Source of the DNA: CAVPMW01 sp963706515
GTDB lineage: Bacteria > Chloroflexota > Anaerolineae > Anaerolineales > UBA4823
Direction: 5' to 3'
DNA length: 64,000 nucleotides
Assembly: GCA_963706515.1 (NCBI GenBank)
Contig: CAVPMW010000017.1
Coordinates: 186,001-250,000, forward strand
Positions within the stretch are counted from its first letter, which is position 1, and the number at the start of each line of letters is the position of its first letter. The notes under the pieces were generated by a model that saw only the letters and a list, made by a program, of their open reading frames with translations, made no database searches and was not told where the DNA came from. The position numbers and the translations under genes are program-made. Shown here one piece after another: positions 1-11,637 of the stretch.

Positions 1-3419
<3,419 letters not shown>

Positions 3420-3674
3420 TTTGTCTCTCCGTTCTAATTTGTTTTAGAGCAGGATTTGTTTTGTAGCCTGGCTCTGCAGAGTATTTGTTCAATTTAATAG
3501 TTTAGCTTCCCTGAGCCAGATACCATAGTTATATATGGCATGAAATTTCCTGTGAACTGTCATATATCAGATAAATTCAGGTAAGTTTCCTACGAAACTT
3601 CTTGACCGTTTGTAATCCCTGCCAATAAATCATTCAGAATTGAAAGCTGAATCCCCGATAAGAATGATTTGTGC
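3420..3674. other. Intergenic region between divergent nifJ and the envelope cluster
   Basis: About 250 bp of AT-rich DNA without a coding frame. It should carry the nifJ promoter on the minus strand. Two short imperfect palindromes around CCATAGTTATATATGG (about 3523-3539) could be operators, but I recognise no regulator site. Confidence 0.5.
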
Positions 3675-3680
3675 TATACT
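3675..3680 (+). promoter_or_regulatory. Extended -10 box, probably leaderless start
   Basis: TATACT preceded by TGTGC lies 6 nt before the ATG at 3687. This spacing puts the transcription start at or next to the start codon. There is no convincing -35 and no Shine-Dalgarno sequence. Confidence 0.5.
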
Positions 3681-3686
3681 TTACCC

Positions 3687-3959
3687 ATGTTGTTTAACCA
3701 GCATATCTGGCGGGATTGGGCAAGGAACTTGCACCAGTGGGGGTTAGACAATTTGACGGCCTCCCTCTTAGAATCGGCAGGTCCCCTGACGATACTGGCT
3801 GCGCAGGTGGTTTATATCGGACAGCCATTTCTAAAGCTTGCCGTGCAAGAAAATAAGATCGATGCGTTAGCACAAATGCTAGAAGACACTCAGCAAAAAA
3901 GAACGTTCATTTCTATCATCAGGGAGGCAGATTCAGGTGAATCTGACTCACACTCTTGA
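3687..3959 (+). CDS. Hypothetical protein, 90 aa, first gene of envelope cluster
   Basis: Not recognised. A 90-residue protein, probably largely helical, with a central hydrophobic stretch (LTILAAQVVYIGQPFL) that is too short and mixed to be a certain membrane helix, followed by a charged C-terminus. I chose the ATG at 3687 rather than an upstream in-frame ATG at 3669, because 3669 precedes the -10 box. Its end overlaps the next gene by 23 nt, so the two are probably translationally coupled. The next six genes follow on the same strand with tiny gaps or overlaps, so it probably belongs to their unit. Confidence 0.6.
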   Translation: MLFNQHIWRDWARNLHQWGLDNLTASLLESAGPLTILAAQVVYIGQPFLKLAVQENKIDALAQMLEDTQQKRTFISIIREADSGESDSHS

Positions 3960-4686
3960 GCTTGTATTCCTCATTGTTTTTATTGCGCTGATCCTGGTCT
4001 TCGCGTTTACTTCACGCAAACGGGCAACAGCAAATCTACGCGAGATACCTGCCTTCGCTCGCCTGGCACGGTCGATCGGCCTGGCGGTGGAGGCTGGCAG
4101 GCGGCTCCATTTCTCCCTGGGTCATGGGGGGGTAGAAAACCTTCCGGGAGGCTCGGTATGGATCGGTCTGGTGATGCTATCCAGGATTGCACGAGCGGCT
4201 TCGATCAGCGACCGACCACCCGTAGCGACCAGCGGAGATGGTACGGTCGGCATGCTATCCCAGGATACGCTGCGCGGAGCTTACCGGGCAATGCGCTCGG
4301 AGCAAGCCTATAACCCAATCTACGGTCAGGTGAGCGGCTTGTCCCCGATGTCTTATGCGGCGGGAACGATTCCGGTCATCTTCGACCAACAGGTTTCGAC
4401 AACGATGATCTCCGGTCATTTCGATGGCGAAGTGGCGCTGATAGCGGACGCCAATGAGCGCAGCAACAGCCTCACTCTGGGAGGCAGCGACAGCCTGCCT
4501 GCTCAGGCAGTGCTCTACGCTTCCGCCCAGGAAGCTCTCATTGGTGAGGAACTATATGCCAGTGGGGCGTATATGAACGCCGGAATTACCCATGTGGCCA
4601 GCCTGCGCGCTCAGGATATCCTGCGTTGGGTAATCATTGCTGGCCTCATCGGCGGTTCCATATTGAAGCTGATTGGGGTATGGTGA
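3937..4686 (+). CDS. DUF6754-like membrane protein
   Basis: A 249-residue protein starting at a GTG with GGGAGG nine bases upstream. One hydrophobic helix lies at residues 8-25 and a second at the extreme C-terminus (about 228-246). Between them is a conserved-looking soluble core (HFSLGHGGVENLPGG, IADANERSNSLTLGGSDSLPAQ, AYMNAGITHVASLRAQDILR). The layout resembles the uncharacterised DUF6754 family known from Chloroflexota. That assignment is from memory and moderate in confidence; no biochemical role is known to me. Its stop overlaps the next start (ATGGTGA), which indicates operon coupling. Confidence 0.7.
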   Translation: MNLTHTLELVFLIVFIALILVFAFTSRKRATANLREIPAFARLARSIGLAVEAGRRLHFSLGHGGVENLPGGSVWIGLVMLSRIARAASISDRPPVATSGDGTVGMLSQDTLRGAYRAMRSEQAYNPIYGQVSGLSPMSYAAGTIPVIFDQQVSTTMISGHFDGEVALIADANERSNSLTLGGSDSLPAQAVLYASAQEALIGEELYASGAYMNAGITHVASLRAQDILRWVIIAGLIGGSILKLIGVW

Positions 4687-5309
4687 TCAACCGGATAAAA
4701 ACCCCCATTACCGTTGCGATTGTCGTTGTCGTCGGCGTTATTGTCCTGGCCGGATATTTCTTCAATTTTCCAGTGCTGGTCAATATGCGCCAGGTTATCC
4801 TGCAGTGGGCGGTTATCCTGGGAGCTGTCGCATTATTGGTGGGCGTAGCAAACCTGCTCTCAGTCCATTTCCGAAAGATCAGCGGCGGGCATGCGAATAG
4901 CTTCTACAGCCTGATCATGGTGCTGGCATTTATTGCCACATTGATTGTGGCTGGCTTGATGGGCCCGACCTCTACCTGGTCGTTATGGATATTCAATTAC
5001 GTTCAGATTCCCGTTGAAGGCAGTTTAATGGGACTGCTGGCGATTATCCTGGTTTATGCAGCAATCCGCATGCTCGTCCGGCGCCAGGATGCTTTCACCA
5101 TTATTTTCCTGCTTACTCTGCTGATCTTCTTGCTGGGCACCGTCACCGTGACTTTTTTCCAGGTACCCGGCGTGGCAGAATTTAGAGCCTGGCTGGAGAG
5201 AGTACCCGTTACTGCCGGCACACGCGGGATACTGCTCGGGGTTGCCCTGGGTACGATTGCAACTGCTTTGCGTATTCTTATGGGCACCGACCGGCCCTAT
5301 GGGGGATGA
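4680..5309 (+). CDS. Polytopic membrane protein, unknown function
   Basis: A 209-residue protein with about six predicted membrane helices (for example ITVAIVVVVGVIVLAGYFF, FYSLIMVLAFIATLIVAGLMG, TIIFLLTLLIFLLGTVTVTFF). No catalytic motif is visible. I chose the ATG at 4680 because it overlaps the stop of the preceding gene; a longer frame from 4626 would run well into that gene. Its stop overlaps the next ATG in an ATGA arrangement. Its position between a DUF6754-like protein and a zinc-ribbon scaffold suggests a membrane component of one complex, which is inference. Confidence 0.7.
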   Translation: MVINRIKTPITVAIVVVVGVIVLAGYFFNFPVLVNMRQVILQWAVILGAVALLVGVANLLSVHFRKISGGHANSFYSLIMVLAFIATLIVAGLMGPTSTWSLWIFNYVQIPVEGSLMGLLAIILVYAAIRMLVRRQDAFTIIFLLTLLIFLLGTVTVTFFQVPGVAEFRAWLERVPVTAGTRGILLGVALGTIATALRILMGTDRPYGG

Positions 5310-8045
5310 CTGTGGCTGAAGTTCGCTGTCCAATGTGTGGTAAACCTAATCCGGCAGAGCTGGAAATATGCCAATTCTGCCAGGCAAGGTTGAAGCCGCT
5401 GGTCATCTCGCAGCCTGAATCCCCTACGCAAGAACCCGGAGACGAACCGGCAGAAAATACAGCGCCCGACTGGCTGGTTTCTCTCCGTGCAAAAGATTCC
5501 TCGCTAGGCGAGCCCGAGGAAGTGGGCGAGGAAGAGCAAATCAATTTACCCGGGTGGTTAAAATCCAGCACACCCGAGCCAGCCCAGGGCGCGGCAAACC
5601 AACCGGAGGGGGAGAGCGCAGACTGGCTGGCAAGCTTTCGCGGAAATGACCTGGAACCCAACGAAACCGTCGCTCCGGAAGGGACGGAGACCGAAGCAGC
5701 ACACGCCGAACCGACCCCAAAGCCTGGAGAAGAAGGATCTCCTGATTGGTTAGAAGCGATCCGTAAAGATACCGGACCCTTTGAGCCAACAGAGCCGGCT
5801 ACCTCGGGCACCCCGCAGGCTACTGAGGGTGATCCGAATTGGCTGGAACGGATCCGCGCCCGCAGGTTCCAGGAAGATATCTACCCGCCGCTCCAGCCTG
5901 ATGAAGAGCAACAGGATGCTGAAAGTCTTGAAGACTGGCTGAGACGTGAAATGGGTGAGGCGGCGAGCGGTGCAGTCCCAAAATCTAATTACGAGCCTCT
6001 CGATTATGCCGCTGAAGCTGCCCTGGCTAAAAACATTGCAGAGCCATCACCGGAAATTGAACAACGCCCCCAAACAGAGCGGATCCGATGAGCCTGTCAC
6101 AGCCGAGCTACCTCAAGAATCAATCGATTGGCTTTCAGGTGCGAACGCACCCCCGGTGACACCGGAAGAGATGCAGCTACCGGCGGGTGAAACTGAAGCC
6201 GAGCCGGAAGAACATGGAATGCCATCCTGGATATCCCGAAAGAGTGAAAAACCTGGAGAAGCAGCCATCCTTGCGGCTGGAATAGCTTCAAACGTGGACC
6301 AGGGGATCGACCAGACGGGCGATTTACCGGATTGGCTGACCGGAATCGGTCAGGGAAGCGATCTGCCAGAGGCGGCGCTCGGTCAGACGGATGAGCTGCC
6401 CCCTGAGAGCCAAGAAGAGCTGCCAGCCGCCAGTATGGCTCAAGAGGGCACTGAAGAAGAGGAAACTCCACCTGCCGAGACTCCTGAAACAACCCCGCCG
6501 GGACAGGAAAAGAAGGCAGGTTGGCTGCTCGGTGCTGCAGCCGCTGCGGCAGCTTTGGGGGCGGCTGGCAAGAAAGAGGCTGCCTCTACAGAACCACAAG
6601 TAGCTGGAGAGGAAGCTAGTGCGCAAGGTGGCAGCTCGCTGGATGAAGCTGAGCCTGCCTGGATTGCTGGATTGGCGGCAGCCGCACCGGAAACCCCAAC
6701 CGATGAACCGGCTGCCCCAGAGACAAAGGTTGCCCCATTCTCCGAGGGTTCGGAAGAAGAAATTGAAAGCAGCGCTCTCGAGCCGCAGGAATTACCCGAA
6801 TGGCTGATTGGCGTTCAGGTTGCTGACGCTATGAATCAAGACGCCAAGCTTCCCCCTCTGCCTGACGCTACCCAGGATGACGTTGGGCTGGCTCAGGCTG
6901 ACTTGCCTTCCTGGCTGGAGGCCATGCGGCCGGTTGAAACTGTTGCAGTCGCTGCCGGACTGGCCGAAGAACGCGACCAGGGCGTTGAGAGCGCGGGACC
7001 GCTGGCTGGATTGCGCGGGGTACTGGCAGCAGAGCCAGAGATCTCGCAGCTGCAGAGGCCGGGTCCTTACGCGATCAAGCTCCAGGTGACCGATATGCAG
7101 CAGGCGCGGGCGGAAATGATGGATGACCTGGTGAAGGGGGAGGGTGCTGCACGCTCGGTGCCCCGCAAGCTGCTGATTTCTTCACAGCACTTGCTCCAAA
7201 TTATCATCGCCCTGTTGATCTTCCTGGCGGTTCTATCACCCTTATTTATTGAGACAACTGCCAGTGTTACCCCGACATTTGCGCCGGAAACGGGCATCGC
7301 CTCGCAAATTATCGACCAGCTTTCCGTGTCGCAGCCGGTTCTCGTGGCAATCGACTACCAACCAGCAAATTCAGGAGAAATGGATGCGATTGGCTCGGCT
7401 GTGATGGACCACCTCATGCTCAAAGGAGCCTATCTGGCGCTGGTATCGACCGTGCCAAGCGGACCCGTTCAGGCAATACACCTGGTTGAGGCAGTCAACC
7501 AGAGCGCCGACCACCAATATTCCAGCGGCGATCAGTTCGTAAACCTGGGATACATCCCAGGTGGGAGGAACGGATTGGCCGCGCTGGTAAATGATCCGCA
7601 GCAATTATTACCGTACGATCTTTCCAGCGGGCGCGATCCCTGGACAGCCAGCCCGCTGCAATCGATAAACAGCCTGGCCGATTTTGGCTTACTGGTTGTG
7701 ATGACCGACAGCGCCGAAACCGCCAGAGCCTGGATTGAACAGGTCCAACCGGCACTCGATGGAACGCCCCTGATCATGGTGAATAGTGCACAGATCGATC
7801 CCGTAGTCCGCCCGTACTATAACGCGAGCCCCCAGCAAGTGCAGGCGATGGTCACCGGACTGCCGGGAGGCGTAGCTTATGAAAACCTGTTAGGACGCAC
7901 AGGTGCGGCGCGCTCGTATTGGGCTTCCTTCAACATGGGCTTGTTAGCCGCATTTTTTGCGATCATTATTGGCGGAGTGATCATGCTCATCCCGGTATTG
8001 CGAGCAAGGATGAGTAAGAAAAAAGGGGCAGCGAGAGCAGCTTAG
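5306..8045 (+). CDS. Zinc-ribbon membrane protein with repeated W-L motifs (frameshifted)
   Basis: The N-terminus has a zinc ribbon, CPMCGKPNPAELEICQFC. About 550 residues of acidic, Pro/Glu-rich and probably disordered sequence follow, with about a dozen short repeats of the type [P/D]-x-W-[L/I]: PDWLVSLR, ADWLASFR, PDWLEAIR, PNWLERIR, EDWLRREM, IDWLSGAN, PDWLTGIG, PEWLIGVQ, PSWLEAMR. A membrane helix (about 7195-7255), an extracytoplasmic domain of about 220 residues and a second helix near the C-terminus complete it. The frame shifts once near 6070 in a run of five C; the two halves (5306-6091 and 5946-8045) clearly belong to one protein of about 913 residues. It could be a scaffold, with the motifs docking a partner. 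Function unknown. Confidence 0.72.
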
Positions 8046-8046
8046 G

Positions 8047-8751
8047 ATGAGCATCAGCAACGCACAGCTTCCGGAATTGATCGGCATGATCCTCGGATTC
8101 ATGCTGACTCTGATGGTTTTCAGCTACCTGATCGGAGATAACCCGCTGTTCCGGATCGCGATCCATATCTTTATCGGCGTCGCGGCGGGTCTGGCAGCCG
8201 TAATGGTGTTTTATAACGTATTGTGGCCGCAGCTCATCCAGCCATTGATCTCCGGAGACCGCGCCGAAAGAGTATTTGTGATTGCCCCACTGGTTTTGGG
8301 TGGGCTGCTGTTGATGCGTGTCTCGAACAGGATCGGCGGTTGGGGACGCTGGTCGCTTGCCTACCTGGTGGGTGTTGGTGCAGCCACTGCGATCACAGGG
8401 GCGTTGCTCGGGACGTTATTCCCGCAAGCGCTGGCGACAATCAACCTTTTCGACCAATCGAGTGCATCGACCAGCGGCGTCGATTTATTTATCTACCTGG
8501 GCGAGAGCGGTATCATTTTGATCGGCGTTGTAGCCTCCCTGGCGTATTTCCATTTTGGCTTGCGCACCAGGAATGGGCAGGTGACGAACCGCGGCCCGAT
8601 TGTCGAAGGTTCAGCCTGGATAGGGCGGATTTTTATAGCGATCGCCCTTGGAGCTTTATTTGCCGGGGTCTATATGGCGGCAATCACAGCATTGATCGAG
8701 CGGCTGAGCTTTATCGTCGATTTCTTGCTGCCCATATTTACCCCAAAATAG
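8047..8751 (+). CDS. Polytopic membrane protein, unknown function
   Basis: A 234-residue protein with about six hydrophobic helices (LIGMILGFMLTLMVFSYLIG, IGVAAGLAAVMVF, VLGGLLLMRV and others) and no catalytic signature. It starts two bases after the preceding stop and ends six bases before the ASKHA gene, so it is co-transcribed with them. Like the product of 4680-5309 it is a candidate membrane subunit of the cluster. I do not recognise the family. Confidence 0.68.
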   Translation: MSISNAQLPELIGMILGFMLTLMVFSYLIGDNPLFRIAIHIFIGVAAGLAAVMVFYNVLWPQLIQPLISGDRAERVFVIAPLVLGGLLLMRVSNRIGGWGRWSLAYLVGVGAATAITGALLGTLFPQALATINLFDQSSASTSGVDLFIYLGESGIILIGVVASLAYFHFGLRTRNGQVTNRGPIVEGSAWIGRIFIAIALGALFAGVYMAAITALIERLSFIVDFLLPIFTPK

Positions 8752-8757
8752 GCGCTT

Positions 8758-10512
8758 ATGACGACATCTCTCATCGACGCGGATTCCTTGCTGGTGATCG
8801 ACGTAGGATCAATCTCAACCCGAGCGATCCTGTTCGACGTAGTTGAGGGCCGCTACCGCTTCCTGGCAGCAGGTTCTGCGCCGACGACGGACGGCATGCC
8901 GTTCCGGGATATTACTGAAGGCGTCCGTCTGGCAATCGATCAGCTCCAGTCGATCACCGGAAGAATATTAGTCGGCTCAGATGAGAGCCTGATCATTCCC
9001 AGCGCCACGGATGGCTCAGGCGTGGATACCTGCGCGGTGACTTTCTCGGCAGGTCCCGCGTTCAAGGTCGTCGCCGTCGGCTTGCTTGAGGATGTATCCT
9101 TGGAGAGTATTCTCCGGCTGGCAAACACAACCTACGCCGGAGTTATCGACTCGATCAGCTTGAATGACCGCCGGAAAGGGGAAACCCGCATCGATACGAT
9201 TATGAAGCTGCGCCCCGACATGGTACTGGTCGCCGGGGGAACAGATGGGGGCGCATCGCATTCGGTGATAAATATCCTCGAGGCAGTCGGATTGGCCTGC
9301 TACCTGATGCCTGAGAACCAGCGTCCGGAAGTGCTTTTTGCGGGTAACGAGGACCTTCAAGACGAGATTCTGGCGACGCTTGGGAAAGTAGCCAACGTCC
9401 ATTTTGCTGCCAACGTCAGACCAAACCTGGAGACCGAGCGGCTGAACTCTGCCCAGATCGAATTAAACAATATCTTCCGCAGGCTGCGCATCCGGCAGAT
9501 CAATGGAGTAGATGAGCTGGATGCCTGGTCAGGTGGACACATCATCCCTGGCGCATCCGCATTCGGGAGAGTCATTCATTTCCTGAGCAAAGCCTATGCT
9601 TCTTCGCGTGGCGTGTTAGGCGTCGACGTGGGAGCTTCAGCCACGATTGTTGCCGCGGCATACGAAGATGATCTGAGTGTAAGCGTATTTCCCCAACTCG
9701 GCCTGGGGCGCGGCGCGGCGGATTTGGTCAAGCAAGAGGCTTTGGAGCAGGTCGCTCAATGGCTTCCGCTGGAAATACCTCCCCGGTATTTGCAAGAATA
9801 CATGATCAATAAGGAGCTGTATCCCAGCTCACTGCCGGTTACTGTGGAGGACATGGCAATCGAGCAGGCAATGGCGCGGGTGGCTTTGCAGATCGCTCTT
9901 AAAAAATTTCGCCCCGGTCTACCTCCCGGCTTGAAACCAAGCAGCGGCGGGCTGCTGCCAAATTTCCGCATTACTGTTGCCTCAGGAAGCGTATTAACCA
10001 AAGCGCCTTCCTTAGGTCAAAGCCTGCTGATGCTCCTGGACGGCATCCAGCCAACTGGAATGACCACACTGGGCCTGGACATTAACCATTTAGCTGGAGC
10101 GCTGGGAGCTGCCGCCGCGCTCAACCCCATCCTGACGGTCCAGGTACTAGATGCAGCCACTTTCCAATATCTGGGCACGGTCATCTCACCGATCGGAGTA
10201 GCCGATACAGGTGTGCCCATTCTGCGGGTGAGGATGGTCCGGGATAATAGCGAGGAAGTCACTCTGGATGTCCAACAGGGGAATCTGGAGGTGTTACCCC
10301 TGGCAACCGGCAAGACGGCAACCCTGTATCTGCAGCCTTACCACCGCTATGATGTCGGCATGGGTGGACCAGGACGAGGTGGAAAACTGACCGTGTTCGG
10401 AGGGGCATTGGGTGTAATTATCGATGCGCGCGGCCGTCCATTGAGAACGTCCGCTGACCCTCAGAAGAGGCAGGAGCTGTACAGGAAGTGGCTATGGGCG
10501 TTAGGCGGCTAA
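8758..10512 (+). CDS. MutL-type ASKHA ATPase (glutamate mutase MutL family)
   Basis: A 584-residue protein of the actin/Hsp70/hexokinase fold. The first phosphate-binding loop is VIDVGSISTRAILFD near residue 14. A second glycine-rich segment, GVDVGASATIVAAAY, lies near residue 285, followed by GLGRGAADL. The family is named after MutL of the clostridial glutamate mutase locus, thought to act as a chaperone-like ATPase for the B12 enzyme. No mutase subunits (MutE/MutS) lie nearby. The neighbours are membrane and zinc-ribbon proteins instead, so a role in assembling or energising an envelope complex is at least as likely. A C-terminal domain of about 130 residues follows the usual core. Confidence 0.82.
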   Translation: MTTSLIDADSLLVIDVGSISTRAILFDVVEGRYRFLAAGSAPTTDGMPFRDITEGVRLAIDQLQSITGRILVGSDESLIIPSATDGSGVDTCAVTFSAGPAFKVVAVGLLEDVSLESILRLANTTYAGVIDSISLNDRRKGETRIDTIMKLRPDMVLVAGGTDGGASHSVINILEAVGLACYLMPENQRPEVLFAGNEDLQDEILATLGKVANVHFAANVRPNLETERLNSAQIELNNIFRRLRIRQINGVDELDAWSGGHIIPGASAFGRVIHFLSKAYASSRGVLGVDVGASATIVAAAYEDDLSVSVFPQLGLGRGAADLVKQEALEQVAQWLPLEIPPRYLQEYMINKELYPSSLPVTVEDMAIEQAMARVALQIALKKFRPGLPPGLKPSSGGLLPNFRITVASGSVLTKAPSLGQSLLMLLDGIQPTGMTTLGLDINHLAGALGAAAALNPILTVQVLDAATFQYLGTVISPIGVADTGVPILRVRMVRDNSEEVTLDVQQGNLEVLPLATGKTATLYLQPYHRYDVGMGGPGRGGKLTVFGGALGVIIDARGRPLRTSADPQKRQELYRKWLWALGG

Positions 10513-10552
10513 TGGCATATTTCTTGCAACATATTTCTCGGGAATTTTACCC

Positions 10553-11608
10553 ATGTTAGCTACGGTTACCCACGTTTTACCCCTTACCACAATCCGCCGT
10601 GAGCGGATGCTTCCGATCCCCGGTAAAGTGGTCGTCCGCAAGGGCCAAAAGGTCAGCGCCAACGATACTATCGCCGAAGCTGACTTGAATCCGGAACACC
10701 TATTAATCGATATCGCGCGCGGCCTGGGCCTTTCTGCACAGGATGCGGACACCAATATCCAGGTGGGTGTGGGAGATTTGTTGGCGGAAGGGGATATTAT
10801 TGCTGGACCCGTCGGCATAACACGCCGGGTCGTGCGTGCACCCAAACATGGCCGGGTGATGTTAGCCGGTGAAGGTCACGTGCTTATGGCAGTTCAGAAC
10901 CAGCCGTACGAAATGAAAGCTGGCTTGCCGGGAATGGTGCTGGACCTGTTGGGAGACCGCGGAGTTTTGATCGAGACGACCGGCGCCCTCATCCAGGGCG
11001 TGTGGGGAAATGAAAAAATCGATTTTGGATTGATGTTCGTCCTGGCGAAGAAACCGGACCAGGTCCTGCAAGCTGCTGACATCGATGTGAGCATGCGCGG
11101 CTCGGTAATCATGGCTGGCTACTGCAACAACCCCGAAGCGCTGAAAATGGCTGCCAGCCTCCCCCTGCGCGGAATGATCCTGGGTGGGATGGACCCCAAC
11201 CTGATCCCCCTGGCGAGTAAAGTGCCTTTCCCATTGATTGTGATCAGCGGATTCAGTCAAAATGGGATGGACCAGGTTTCATTCAAATTACTCTCGACCA
11301 ATGAGCGCCGGGAAGTGTCCTTAAACGCCGAAACATGGGATACTTATTCTGGCACCCGTCCGGAAGTGATTATTCAGCTGCCCGCGACGGGTGAACCGCC
11401 GCTGCCGCACAAGATCGATTTCTTTAAAGTTGAACAGCAAATCCGGGTAACACGGGCGCCCTATGCAGGTATGGTTGGGATCATAACCAGCTTTGACCCG
11501 GGAGTTTACGTGTATCCGAATGGATTGCGGGCAAAATCTGTAGAAATCCGCCTTGAAAATGGTGAAACCGTAATTCTGCCGCTCGCAAACCTCGAGGTAA
11601 TTGAATAA
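10553..11608 (+). CDS. Barrel-sandwich and KOW-like protein, unknown function
   Basis: A 351-residue, largely beta-rich soluble protein. Residues about 18-55 (LPIPGKVVVRKGQKVSANDT) look like a barrel-sandwich or lipoyl-type half-domain, echoed by GVGDLLAEGDIIAGP. The C-terminus (APYAGMVGIITSFDPGVYVY) resembles a KOW motif. No lipoyl-lysine signature is present. It follows the ASKHA gene after 40 bp and precedes the PDZ gene by 29 bp. These are fold resemblances, not a family assignment. Confidence 0.62.
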   Translation: MLATVTHVLPLTTIRRERMLPIPGKVVVRKGQKVSANDTIAEADLNPEHLLIDIARGLGLSAQDADTNIQVGVGDLLAEGDIIAGPVGITRRVVRAPKHGRVMLAGEGHVLMAVQNQPYEMKAGLPGMVLDLLGDRGVLIETTGALIQGVWGNEKIDFGLMFVLAKKPDQVLQAADIDVSMRGSVIMAGYCNNPEALKMAASLPLRGMILGGMDPNLIPLASKVPFPLIVISGFSQNGMDQVSFKLLSTNERREVSLNAETWDTYSGTRPEVIIQLPATGEPPLPHKIDFFKVEQQIRVTRAPYAGMVGIITSFDPGVYVYPNGLRAKSVEIRLENGETVILPLANLEVIE

Positions 11609-11637
11609 ACAGAATCCGCATCTAGGAGGAGACAATT

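Noticed and set aside
8758..10512. DNA mismatch repair MutL.
   Set aside because: The protein has ASKHA, not GHKL, motifs. The true repair MutL is at 34708-36465.
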